Program-made: the position numbers and the translations under genes
The notes under the pieces: model-generated
What the model saw: only the letters and a program-made list of their open reading frames with translations
What the model was told of the DNA's origin: nothing
The model's database searches: none
In this document: positions 33,850 through 45,928 of the stretch, piece after piece
How positions within the stretch are numbered: the first letter of the stretch is position 1
Layout of the letters: every line of letters begins with the position of its first letter
Source of the DNA: Musa acuminata AAA Group
Taxonomy: Eukaryota; Streptophyta; Magnoliopsida; Zingiberales; Musaceae
NCBI RefSeq assembly: GCF_036884655.1
Contig: NC_088357.1
Location: 10,517,501 to 10,581,500 of the forward strand
DNA length: 64,000 nucleotides
Reading direction: 5' to 3'

Positions 33850-35621
33850 CCATTTTCACGATGTATGACAACCTAAATCACCTTCGACGTCTAGCCTAAG
33901 AATTTCTTAGGAAGAAGTATATCTTATAGACTCATCTATACTCTTTCACTCTATTCTTTCTTAATGCAAGCATCTTCATCAAATCTTATATAGGATACAA
34001 AGCTACCTAAATTATTATCAGCATCTTGAAGAATCTCCAAAGATAGAGTGTATCGCGTAAGCTCAATTTTATCTTTTCACTTCATCCTTTATCTATGTAA
34101 GCTTTCTAAATAAATTATTTTCAAAACACAAAGTAAGTTAAATCCTCATCGGCATCTCAAAGATTCTCTCATGATGAAGTGCATCTCTTAGACTCTAATG
34201 TACCTTACATTGTATTATTCCTCCTAAGTAAAATCCTTTCAGGATACAATACAACCTATATTACCATCAACATCTTGAATAATCTCTTAGAATTGAGTAT
34301 TTTTTGTTGGCTCAACAATGTTATTCTCAAGTTTTCTTCTAGGTAAGTTTGTTAAGCAAATCCTTTGTAAGACACGAAACAGCCTAAATCGTTATTAATA
34401 TCTCATAAACTCAATTATCTCATTCTATTCAATTCTTCCTCCTTCCTATATAAATCATTATCAATATCTTGAATAATTTCTTAAAATAAAGTCTCGTAGA
34501 CTCAACTATACTCTTTCACTCTATTCTTTTTTCAGATAAGCTCCTTAAGCAAACCTCATGTAAGACACAAAATAATCTAAATCTTATCAGCATCTTAAAT
34601 AATCCTTCAAGATAGAATACATCTTGTATACTCAAATGTATCCTTTTACTCCATTCTTCCTTGAGGTAAGCTTCTTAAGCAAACCCTTTTCAAGACATAA
34701 AATAGCATAAATCTCTATCAATATCTTGAAGAATCTCTTAAAATAAAATACATCTCTAAAACTCAATTATGCCCTTCCACTCTATTCTTCCTCTGGGTAT
34801 GCTTCCTAAGCAAACATTTTTAGAATACAAAATAACTTAAATTGCCATCAATATCTTGAAGAATCTCTTAGCAAACTATTTTAGGACATAAAGCAGCCTA
34901 AATTGTCATCAATATCTTGAAGAATTTCTTAGGATGGAGTACATCTCACAAACTCAATTGTATCATTCTATTTAATTCTTCCTCTATGTAAGCTTCGTAT
35001 ATAAATCATTATTAGCATCATGAAGAATTTATTAAAATGGAGTATATTTCGAAGGCTCAACTATACCCTTCCACTTCATTCTTGCTTTAGAGAAGCTTTC
35101 TAAGCAAACCTTATATAAGACATAAAGCAATCTAAATCTTATCAGTATCTTAAATAATCCTTCAAGATAGAGTATATCTTGTAGACTCAAATATGCCCTT
35201 TCACTCCATTTTTCCTCGCTTTCCAAGCAAACCCTTTTAGACACATAGCAACTTAAATCCCCATCAACATTTTAAAAAATCTCTTAAAATTGAGTGTATC
35301 ACTTAAACTCAATTGTGCCCTTTCACTCTATTCTTTCTCTGGGTATACTTCCTAAACAAACCCTTTCATGATACAAAATAACCTAAATTACATTAATATC
35401 TTGAAAAATTTCTTAGGATGGAGGATTTTGCTAACTCAACTATAACTTTCTACTCTATTATTATTTAGGTAAGCTCTCTGAATAAATACTTTTCAAGATG
35501 TAAAATAGCCTAAAATGTTATTAACATCTTCAAGAATGTCTCGAGATATTATAGACTCATTTGTGCCTTTTTATTTAATTCTTCTTCGGGAAAGACTTTC
35601 TAAGAAAACACTTCAAAATAT
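33850..35621. repeat. Diverged tandem array, about 120-131 bp period, left part
   Basis: Repeated units carry a CTTGAAGAATCTCTTA-like box, then GACTCAA, CACTCTATTCTTCCT, GTAAGCTTCCTAAGCAAACC and ACCTAAAT. The first box recurs at 34025, 34156, 34274, 34401, 34468, 34593, 34724, 34854, 34916, 35019, 35149, 35269, 35400 and 35528. Spacing is mostly 118-134 bp, with a few shortened units. The units are strongly diverged and AT-rich and have no open frame. Confidence 0.8.
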
Positions 35622-35626
35622 AGAAT

Positions 35627-37111
35627 TGTTGAATCTCAGATTTTGATGATGAAGTCAATTGTCATTTGTTATCTAATCCATATATTGAGATAAGTGTGCA
35701 GGATTAACTACGATGGAAGAAAGACATGCAGCAGGAGTTGCGCCGGAGTCAAGACTACGATCACGTTGGAAGTTCAAGAGTTCGACGGAAGTCCGGACAG
35801 TCGTCGGAGGTTCTGCGGGAACAAATCCGAGAAGTCCAGGAGCTTGCTAAAGAAGCTCGTCGAAACTTGCAAAGTGGATCATCGCAAGTCCAGGAGTTTG
35901 CCGAAAGTCCGCCGGAGCATCACCGAAGGTTCGTCGGATGTTCGCTGGAAGTTCACCGGAAGCTCGCTAGAAGAAGCGATTGACGCACCGGAGCAAGTTG
36001 TAGTAAATGTCTTAAGAAATATCGTAGTTAGAATGTAGATTAAGTTAGGAATGGGAGATGATCCCATTAACTTAATCTGGGGGCAATTGGGCTATTGATA
36101 GACCCAAATTGGGTCGAATGGATCAACCCATTTGGACCAGAATTGCTAGGGTCGGCGGTGGCACCACTCAGGAGATGGTCTCCCAGGAAAGCTAGGCGGT
36201 ACAACCGCCCCAGTTAGGTGGTGGCATCGCCTGGGCTCAGTCTTCGAGCGAGATTGGGCGGTGCAACCGCCCCTGTTAGGCGGTGGCATTGCCCAGAGGC
36301 TCAGTCTCCGAGCTGCCAGGCGGTTGTACCGCCCCAATCAGGAGGTAGTACCGCCAGGACCCCGAAAATCCAAAAAAAGATATTTTTGAGCTCCAAATTC
36401 AAACTAGTTTGGGGCCTATATATACCCCACCCTTTCCTGCATGAAAGGGCATCGAAAATCCAATCTTACTCTGTGATTTTTAGAGCTCAAAAGTGTTGTA
36501 AAGGCTAGAAGTTCTCCTCCCTTTTTTCTTCCAAGTTTTGATCTTTCAATAGAGGAGAGAAATTTCTGTAATGGTTGTCTCCTAAGCCCGTCAAAATGAG
36601 TGAAACTGTAAAAGGGTGGTTGGCCTTCGCCTATTGAAGGAAGGCCTCTAGTGGATGTCGATGACCTCGTTGGTGGAGGAAGCCAAAAGTGGATGTAGGT
36701 CAAGATTGATCGAACCACTCTAAATCTCGGTTTGCATTTACTTTGAGCATCTTATCTTTACTGCAAATCTCCTCAGTAGCTTACTGCCCTCTGCTTATTT
36801 ACGAACGTGTTTCATAGTTAAGTATTTTCCGAATCGGCGTTAAGACGGAAATAACTTTTATCGGACGAACGTCATATTCCAGTTTGCTATTACATTCTGT
36901 TGTCTATCTTAACTGCAAACTGCCTCTATATATTTGCTTTAACTGCATCTCGCTTGATCACAAGTTAAAGTGATTTACGAATCGTCTTTCTTACCAAAAT
37001 CGCTTTTATCGTACGAACGCAGTTTTAATCGTCGAAAATTTTCCGCTGCACTAATTCACCCACTCCCCCCCCCCCCCCCCCCCCCTCCTCTTAGTGCTCT
37101 TGATCCTAACA
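35627..37111 (+). mobile_element. Solo LTR in the tandem array, same family as the AKR-intron element
   Basis: 1485 bp starting TGTTGAATCTCAG and ending GATCCTAACA, flanked by the 5-bp direct repeat AGAAT (35622-35626 and 37112-37116). It shares with the LTRs at 1510 and 7315 the TGTTGAATMTCAGATTTTGATG start, the TCGYCGGAAG motif array (about 35775-35975), the GGCGG...CCGCC boxes (about 36153-36355), the TATA box (TATATATA, 36417-36424), a C-rich stretch (a C run at 37065-37085) and the CTAACA end. No internal part remains. The loop bases of the GC boxes differ from the other element, so it is a different subfamily. Confidence 0.9.
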
Positions 37112-37116
37112 AGAAT

Positions 37117-37735
37117 AACATAAATTATTATGGACATCTCTAAGAATCCACGAGGATATACATTAAACTTAACTATATCCTTCTACACCATTCTTCCTCT
37201 AGGTAAGCCTTCTCCTAAACTAACTCTTTGTAGGATATAGAGCAACCTAGATGTAATTAACACCAACCTAAATTATCATTAGCATTTCGAAGAATCTATA
37301 AAAAGTGCATATTACAAACTCAATCTATTCTTCTTTCTTTCTTCCTCATAAGCTTTCTAAGCAAATCCTTTTTAGAATATAAAATAACCTAAATCATCAT
37401 CAATATTTTTAATAATCACTGAGGATGGAGTTTGTCAAGTTGATTTAACTGTGACCTTTTACTCCATTCTTCTAAGGCAAGCTCCTTAGGAAAACATATT
37501 CTAGGAAGCACAACAACCTAAATTATCAAGAGTATCACGTGGACTCAATTATGTCCTTCTACTCTATCCTTCATCTAGGTAAGCCTCATAAGCAAACCTT
37601 TTAAAAATACATAGCATCCTAAATCATCATTAATATCTTGAACAATCTCTCATGATAGAGGATAGAGTGTGTGGAGTAGACTTAATTATACTCGTTTACT
37701 TCATTCTTCCTCAAAGTATAGTGTGTTTTTAATAA
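37117..37735. repeat. Tandem array, right part
   Basis: Continuation of the array after the solo LTR, with boxes near 37137, 37286, 37407, 37520 and 37636. The same GACTCAA and AGCAAACC sub-boxes recur. Left and right parts were one array before the insertion, as the 5-bp target duplication shows. Confidence 0.7.
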
Positions 37736-39065
37736 TCTTATTTTTTCTAGAAAAAAATGACGTGTCAAAATACGAGCAATTAAGACATGCTATAATGTAT
37801 CATTAGAGGCTTCGCTTCGGCTCAAACTCGAAGCAATTGTGTAGATACAATATCTAGTAACTTGAATATTGATGATTATAACATTATGATATTTATGTTG
37901 ATTTTTTTTTTAATTACATCATCATCAATAGTTCTTAAGGGTCTATTGTCACTCCTCAGGACCACATAAGGGTCATCATTGCCCATGGGAATACATGAAG
38001 GAATTGTTGAATGACATCTATATTATTTGCCTTGAACACTTTCATCATTAATACTCTTTTGTCTTGAACACTTTCATTTAAAATCATCTAATATCACTAT
38101 TATCATATTAGTACTTCTCCGTATCTTTATCTTGATTGGACTTGAAGATCTCTTTTGCCTCCAACACTTTCATTTGGTTTGGACTTTTCTCTAGCTTTAT
38201 GATCAATAATGAAATTATGAATCGTGCTATGTCCACTATTGCATAAATCGTTCAACCATTAAGCTTGATATCTACTTCCATTAGCCAATTACTTTCTATT
38301 TTAAGTTGCTTTTATTTTACTGACTCAACCCTAGAATGCATTCAATAAGTGCATTGCTCCCATCTAGAGTTCTTGCTATGCCTCATCTTCAGTACTAGAT
38401 TCAAAATTACTCAAACTAAGAACAACAATCTTATACTTGCAATGCATTACTTCTCATTTTGAGTGGCCAACTTTGGTAGTGCTCTTTCATGTTTGCTTAA
38501 ATGAGATCGAAGCACACTTCAACATTTGTAAGCCTCTCACGTCAACACTTCCATGCTTGTATGCTTCCATCCTTGGCAGAGCATTTCTTATAACTCTAGT
38601 CCAATCAACACTCTTCCTCCATTTAAGGAGAGTTGCCTACTTCAAGATAACCCTCTTCACTATTATGCTTATCTTGAGCATCTCCTCCCACGAGTTTATA
38701 TAAAAATTCTCTTTATTCATTTTCCCATCATCTTAAAGAAAAATTTCTAGTTTATTAACTAGAACGAAGATCAAATTTGACTTGATTGAAAGAATATCTT
38801 TAACAGATTCTGATCTTAATCTTGAATTCCCTAAAAACATGTCTTCCGAGTATTCATTAATTTTTTTTTGTTTTCTAGAACTCACTGCCAGTGAGATTTG
38901 GTACATCCTTTAATTTTTTTGAGTATAAGTGCTTGACAAATTTTATGTTATTTTAAATGGAGTCTTGGGAATATTCAGTAAAACAATCAATAGTCTTTGG
39001 TCAGTGTTGATGATTCTGCGGCAATTAGTCTACAAATCTGTACATGAAAGCAACTAAACGCTGCT
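37736..39065. other. AT-rich spacer, no gene seen
   Basis: Between the tandem array and the right SRO copy. Short plus-strand frames (about 38437-38703) show no family resemblance and no coding-type composition. The stretch may be old mobile-element DNA, but no termini were found. Confidence 0.4.
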
Positions 39066-42000
39066 CAAAAGAAGTCAATGTCAAAGCAAGCATGCGGTAA
39101 GCAACCAATGCCCTTCAGAAATCTGCGATTCCAGATTACATGCTTACATATATATAAGCCAAATGATGGCCACGGAACATACATCGGTGAAAGGAATTAT
39201 TACTATAGGTTTTGTAAACATAGGTCGAAAGAGCCAATGACAAAGCCAAAGGGCTCGGAAATCTTATGTGCAGCAATGAACTGATAGTTAAGCTCCCTCG
39301 GTGGCCGCTTCAGTCATTAGCCTTCTTTGCAGCAATGCTATTTGGCTTCCTCCTCGACATGGCATCATCCACGCTGGACTCTCTCATCAGATCTGTTCTT
39401 TACGTGAGATTGTAAAACCATTAACATTTCCCAAGGAGTGTCATGACATGCATATAATGTGACTGCAGCATAAACAAAGAGAAAGCCAACTTACATGATC
39501 TCTGGTTCTGTTTAGTTCAGATACAGGAAGCCGATCCCCTAAAATCACCGTTATCTTCCTAAAGAACTCATCATCAGTTGACGCAAAGGCCTGTGAAACA
39601 GCCATGGAACCAGAAAAATCAATGGAACAAGCTCAATGGATGATCCAAAGAAGCTACATCAAACACAAATGTTCTGCTACGGACGTACCTGGAACTCAAG
39701 ATGATGGCGGTAGAGCAACTCCTTGTCTATCGGAGAAATGTGGTTTTGCACCATAGCGTACACCACAGTATACAGCAACGGGTGTGCCACATCTGGAAGT
39801 GCCACGTACATTTCTCTCTGAAATAGACGGTCAATGATGTAATAATTAGGGCGGCTTAAACCTCACCGACCGAAGCATTCATATCGACAGTACCAGCAGA
39901 GGAGAGAAGGTCGGGACGCTCACAGGACCAGTGAGCCGATTGAAATCTGGAATGTTTCTTATCGGATACTTGTCACAGCGGACATCCCTTAGATCAAAGA
40001 AGTACGCTGCCACAAGCAAGAACGAAGATCTCATTCAAAGAAGATGATCTAATGTCTTGGGTTCTGATCATCACATACCTTGGAGATTCGGTGGCAACTT
40101 GAAAGCGACAACATATTTAGGAAGAATAAGAGTACGACTGTTTGCATGTCTGGCCCATACCACGTAACACCTGGGTTCAGCATGGTTGTCCACCCCAGAA
40201 TCATACTTATCGCTGCTGGGTGAGTTTTGCTTGGAACCAGGCCGGACTAGTTCCTCGTTTCCCAAGATGACTTGGCATAGCAGCATGCACTGTACTCCGT
40301 TCTGGTCTGCACCGCAAAGATTGACGCTGCGAAAGAGCCAAATCACACAGTTGTATCGAAGCAAGAAGCAGCAGTAGTTGCTATCACCCAAAACAAAGAA
40401 CCTGGAGAAGGAACGCCCGCATGGCGTAAGGTAGATGCCGCTGCCGAAAGCTGCTCCTGCGGTGGGTGCGACCGCCGACCCAAATCCATGGGCCAGAATT
40501 CTGAAGATTTCCTGCGTCGTTGATCCAAACCATGCGTCCCTGACATTTGCATCCCCACGCTTCTCTATCCTGGATCTCAGCTGACTCTCAAATGCATGGT
40601 GTTGCACTAGAGCGGAAGTATCTTTTGGAACATACTCGAGTATGCACAGTACATTCTCGGGTTTAACAAAGGATGGCATCCCCGAAAGGAAAATTTTCCG
40701 TATGAGGACGAAGGTTGAACTGTCCCTCTGCAGATTGTGTACGTTAGCCTCCGGGGCAGGAGGGGGCGGAACAGAAGACGTCTGTGGCCTGACCGCACCA
40801 GAAACCTGCTCGCTGGGTTCATCGGCTCCCTCGTCGAATGATTGGCTAGGGAAGAAGCATCGATCGGCCTCGTCGATCCATGCCACGGAGTTACGTTTCT
40901 TTGTCGTCGAGTTCGACATGACCATGCATAATAGGTCAACAAGCACTAGCTCGTAACCAAACAAGGCGTACATACAGGGCATCTGGTGGCGGCATCCGTT
41001 GATGATCACCTTCCTCTCCGACTCGGGAAAATCCGTCCACTCGCCACGCTTGTAGTACAGGATGCGGCGGGGCAACCCGCTCTTTAAATAGTTGACGCAA
41101 CTCTGCTCGTCGGGCTTCCCATGCCAACAGGTGAGGTTGCTGACAGATGCACGTCTTGGATCCATCGCAAACACAAGCTAGAGAACGAGAAAGGAAAGCA
41201 AATCCCTGCATTGTGAAACCCCGAAGGCCGAACAAACCTCATTGACCATGAAAAGACTAAATACAATTCAGAAAGAAAAGAAGAAAAGCTTTTATCACCC
41301 AAGGAACAACAATGGTGACCTTAGACAAATCAAGGAAGAACACCTTCTCTTTGATCCTCTCGAGCTTCCGATGCTTGCGTTGGCCTTGGAGAGGAGACTA
41401 AGGAGGGTATATAAAGGAGTTGGAGAAGGGGGGGAAATGGAAGGGAAATGCACTTAGTAATAATGTACTCAGTTATCTGCCAATTTAAGAGGATAACTTT
41501 TCTTATGGACCATAAAATCTCTATGCTTGAAATCATGAAGAAGATACCACAATTTTTTGGATTTAATTCAAATATAAAATGACAAAAATAGTCAATCTTT
41601 TTATGCAAGTTGAGTGGATCTATCTATTTTAGTTATGTATTCTATTTAAGATTATATTCTATAACCAATTATGGTATAGATTAGGCAACTACAAGAAAGA
41701 AAGAATATATGCATATTACTTCAATAATGATAATAGAAATTTGATGTGCATAATAGTCCTCAATTATTTTTGTTAATTTTCTAGCACGCAGCGGTGATAT
41801 CAATAAAGCAAATGGACGCATTTTAATGTATATTTTCTTGATGTTTATGAGGTGTAAACACGATTCGTCTATCATCATACAAAAATTCTTGAATGTTATG
41901 TTTTCAAATTAGCTAGAATAGATTTTTTTTGTGTAATTATTATTTTTTATTTTGATTTTTCAAACATAGTGTTAAAACAAGAGAAAGTCTAAATGCATAG

Positions 42001-42745
42001 CTTATGATTTCCATAAGATAATCACTATAAAATCCATAATAAAATCAACATTTTGAATGTTTTTTACAAGTTCTAAAATAGACTGTTTAGATTATTTTAT
42101 TTGCTAGGCTTGGTTTGATTTGGTTCGATCAAATTTTAACCGGTTTGAAATCAATCCATCTTCAAAACTTTTCAGTTGGATAACTTAAAAGTCTGAGAAA
42201 TAAATTTTATATTTTAATATAAGAATATTATAATTTTATAAAAATCCAAAATACATATCAACATAAAATTCATATATTTTTAGTTTAAAAAAATCAATTA
42301 CAATATTATTTGTGCAATATATAAACATGGAATATTTAAAATATCAAAGGGACCATAAAATAAATTATTTTTATAATTTAAAATAATGTTTAGACTATAA
42401 ATACATAGCTATATTTTATTATATATTTTAATATAACCAAAACTATTCAAATATTTATACATTTATAGATACATCAATTTAATGCCTTCCAAAATCTATT
42501 TCAATTTTTATAAATTTTAAAAGCTTTTTTCATTTCATATAATTATAGTTTTAACTTTTTTTGTTAATTTGGTTAGGTTTAATTCATTGCACCAATTCTT
42601 AATACATTGATCCTTTTTTTGTTTGAGAAATCCATCCTGCCTTGAATAAAAAATATATACAATAAAATTAATAAAATAACAAACAATAATTAAGATGAAA
42701 AGCCAAAGTGAGATAGCAAAATTTGGAAAGGTCTTTATCAGTTTC
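39066..42745. repeat. Segmental duplication, right copy (carries the intact SRO gene)
   Basis: Partner of the block at 29030-33835, in direct orientation. The start-to-start distance is about 10 kb. It lacks the solo LTR at the homologous site (about 40280) and so shows the empty target. Differences in the leader, in the exon 3 end and in the last exon show that the two copies have evolved apart. Confidence 0.85.
39310..41165 (-). CDS. RCD1/SRO-like protein (WWE-like, PARP-like, RST), copy 2, intact
   Basis: Six exons on the minus strand: 41165-40402, 40326-40079, 40006-39894, 39817-39689, 39590-39495 and 39378-39310. Phases fit and give 472 residues. Exon 1 has the WWE-like region (RRILYYKRGEW, WIDEADRCFFP) and the start of the PARP-like domain (WFGSTTQEI, GSGIYLTP). 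Exon 2 continues it (NGVQCMLLCQVILGN, DSGVDN). Exons 4-5 make the RST domain (about 380-450), and exon 6 a short basic tail with SRRKP. The intron between exons 1 and 2 is only 75 bp and can be read through, giving a false longer frame. The family binds transcription factors in the nucleus and is linked to stress and hormone responses; PARP activity is doubtful. A further in-frame ATG lies three codons upstream, but MDPRR matches copy 1. Weak points are the exon 3 donor and the exon 6 acceptor. Confidence 0.88.
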
Positions 42746-43511
42746 CTACTCAAGATGTCTTCTTTCATGTGTTCTTCTTTCCTATGCAAGTGGAAGGCAT
42801 ATTCTACACAGGATGGATAACCTGCATGCATGGTAAAATTACAAAGGAGTCTCTCCAACACTATCCATCCACTCCACTTCTATTTTTGTCTCAACCACCT
42901 ACTTATTTTGCATATGATAAACTTCAAGTGATTCAAATGAGTAGATGGGTTAAGATGAAGGTTCCAAGAATAACCAAGGTTTCTGATAGGTACCTTATCA
43001 CTTTCATATTTGTAGGGTGTCCTCTTTCCAATACAAAAATCTATGGAGCATTACTTGGAGAGAAGGTAGGGTTCTGATAGATAGGTGCCTTATCACTCAC
43101 ATATTTGTAAGGTTTCCTCTTTCCAATACAAAAATCTGTAGAGCATTACTCACATATTTTAAATCATAGCAATGTTGTATCAGAGACATTGCCAAAGTTC
43201 ACAAAATGATACCTACACTAATTTTTCCTTTCCTGACTAGCAGATAAAAATTTGCTAACCTTTCTGATTTTGTGAATTGTGTTCTTCCTGTTATTTCGGG
43301 TGAACGGATCATTAGCAATCAAGTATGATAATATACATATAAAATGAAGACAGTGGCATCAAAACAGTATTGGCCAGCAACAACTGAAACCTAGCATCGA
43401 AATACCAATGGATATAACTGATCTAAACATCTCTACATGATAAACAAACCTCAATTGATCCTCGCACTATACAGCGCGAATTCGGTCTACTCCAACGAGA
43501 AGTAATTAGAC
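42746..43511. repeat. Spacer with an imperfect tandem duplication
   Basis: Two diverged copies lie side by side at about 42979-43054 and 43070-43150, sharing CCTTATCAC, CATATTTGTA and CCTCTTTCCAATACAAAAAT. A plus-strand frame of 102 codons (42769-43077) covers the first copy but has no recognised family. The remainder is the 3' flank of the XTH gene. Confidence 0.6.
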
Positions 43512-45785
43512 TTAAAATGCAGCATCAGCTTGGGTCACTCTGCTGTGCTTGTTTTGGCCTCTCCTGCGGCGACCCCTGTGGTCTCCAAGTTTCACACCGT
43601 CCCGTCCGTAGAATAATCTTGCTTCGATCTGATCGGCATTGCACTCGGGTGGAGGGATCGGGTACCGGTCACGGTCATAGCAATAATAATAGGTCATATG
43701 TCTCCTACGAAATCGATCCATAAGAGCTTGTTGCTCCAGTGACATTGTCAATGAATCGGAGATGGCAGTGTCAGGCTTCTCACAATCTGAAGAATGATCC
43801 ATGGGGTTCACTGCACAACCACCGATGATAAGATCTTCGAATTCAGCAACATACGGTGCATACTTATAATTGACTTTGTAGCGGCCGCCCGAAGTAGCCC
43901 AGGTAGAACCATCCCAAATGGTGGCATAGAGGGTCATTGGCTTGGATGGGAAGCACCCACCAATGGCCCCAGTCCTCACTATTTCCCTGATTGGAATGTT
44001 ATCAATGGAGAATCTGCACAATAAGATGAAGTTAAGTAAAATGATACATAAGCCTGGCAGCACTAAATCTAGCAAACCATGTATGCATCATTTGTTATGT
44101 GGCTTTTGTTTCGTTATAGTGCTTTGCGATAGTTGAACTTTATCAAAAGAGAGCCAAAGGAAATGAACGCTGGTCGATGCTTTCGGAACTTCAAGCACTA
44201 TTCATGTCAAGGAAGAATAAGATTATAAAATGAGCAAGAAACCTAACACAAAAATGATAGGGAGAATATCAAATTCAAGGAATAGTAGCAAAATGGTCAT
44301 TGGAACTTCCTTTAAAATTTAATACCTTTCTACTAAACATTTAGTCCAAAGAAAAATGAAAAGACTACACTTAAGCATATAAAATGATAAATATTACCAA
44401 GTGGACAATTTCACCAACATTTTCAACATCAAAACTTTCAAAAACAATGTTTTCTTTGAATATCAGGAAACAAACAATACACTGAATCACCAAGGAGAAA
44501 AGAGATTAATCATATTCGAAATGACCAAACAATTTATAGTTTTTCTTTCTCTTCTTGTATAAACTTGTAATCTTCCAACTATCAGGACTTACATGATCCT
44601 TTCGTGGTTCCATATGATGGAGTACTGATGGAAATCCTCAGTTGGGTCGAACCAGAGATCATATCTCTCTTCCCTTCCGACAGCTGTGCTACCATTTCCA
44701 TAGACATTGGTCTGAACTCTCCACTCCCTCCCTCTTATGTTTCCCAAGAACTCAAAGTCCAATTCATCATGGGTCTTCGCATATACATCCCCATTCGACA
44801 TCTGCAGCTCAAGAAAATAAAATGGGAAATGCTAACCAAATTTTGTATCATCAAGACCATTCGTAGAGATTAAACCAAGAAGAAAGAAGAAACAGTCCAA
44901 ATAATCGTAGAAGCCTTAGCCTCCAGCACCTAAGACAAAGGCTAAATGCTAATTATCACGTCAGAAGGTAAATAAGTCGTTTGTATGTTTATTATAATAT
45001 ATGGCAGAATCAAACGTCTACTGCAAGGTTCTGAAATAAAAACAATTTATGTATACTCGTTGAAATAAGAACCCCAAATGAGGGGTTAAGAGCAAAAGAT
45101 AGCAGAATTTGTAGTGCAACATAATAGTCTAATTGGAAGTCCAATGCAAAAACGTATGCCTATGACCAATTGAAGATTACCGAAAGCTGACCAAAACCAA
45201 GGGAAGAAAAATCACATAGGCTATTCAGATTAGTGTGATGGATCAAACAAAAAACATTTGCATCTTTGGTGACAAATACATATCGTGGCATAACACAGGA
45301 TATCATAGAAGACTACATATGCACAAATGAGCCAAACAAAGATTATACTGATGAGAAGCCTATGTGGAGAAGCATACATAGAAGGCGACAACGACGCCGG
45401 CGGCGTAATCGGAAGGAAGCTTGATGGAGGCGCTGAAGAAGCCATGGAGATATAGGTCCTGGGACGCGAATCCAGCACCTGAGGCGTTCACAAAGCGGCC
45501 ACATTTTCATCATGTAACATGAGGAAAAGATCAAAAGGTGCGATTTTGAAGAAACGGAGAGGTAGGAAGACCTGTTCGCTCGTCGAGGGAGATGTGAACC
45601 CGCTTCCCGTCGCGGAGCAACATCAGATTGCCATCGCCGAAGAGTTGGGTGTACCCCTGTTCGAACGACAGAGTCGGAAGGCTATGCGTAACACCAGCAG
45701 ACGCATCGGACAAGAACAAGGACAGGGGAGAGCAGGCAAAGAAGCAGAGGAAGAAGAAAGCTGAAGGAAACAAAGAGCTCAACAT
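43512..45785 (-). CDS. Xyloglucan endotransglucosylase/hydrolase, group III (XTH27/28/30-like)
   Basis: Four exons on the minus strand: 45785-45572, 45478-45378, 44801-44593 and 44013-43512, giving 341 residues. Residues 1 to about 30 form a signal peptide, so the enzyme acts in the cell wall. The GH16 catalytic motif HDELDFEFLG is at 116-125; Glu118 is the expected nucleophile and Glu122 the acid/base. Most XTHs have Ile where this has Leu119. A possible N-glycosylation site (NGST) lies behind it. The XET C-terminal domain follows, with paired cysteines (YYYCYDRDRYP, PPPEC) and a basic tail rich in Arg, as in group III members. These enzymes cut xyloglucan and rejoin it or hydrolyse it. The start codon was chosen at the signal peptide; the frame is open 55 codons further upstream without family support. 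Confidence 0.96.
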
Positions 45786-45920
45786 CTCTCTGCTTACTCC
45801 CCTGTGGGTTAGTTCAAATAAAAAGAGGAAAAGAGCCTCCTTTCTTTGCCCTCTCTGTTCTCTAAAGAGAAGAAGAGAGGAAGAAAGGGATGGGAGTGGA
45901 AAGGGGAAGCAAAGATTGGC

Positions 45921-45928
45921 TTTTAATA
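45921..45928 (-). promoter_or_regulatory. Probable TATA box of the XTH gene
   Basis: TATTAAAA on the minus strand, about 135 bp upstream of the ATG. It predicts a start site near 45890-45895 and a leader of about 105 bases, which supports the ATG at 45785. Confidence 0.5.

Noticed and set aside
33850..37735. Tandem array considered as a CRISPR-like or coding repeat
   Set aside because: Units are adjacent and diverged, without identical repeats and unique spacers, and without an open frame; the genome is a plant nuclear one.
40071..41174. Continuous 367-codon frame in SRO copy 2
   Set aside because: It reads through a 75-bp intron; the family's order of motifs requires splicing from SFS to VNLC, and the RST exons lie beyond it.
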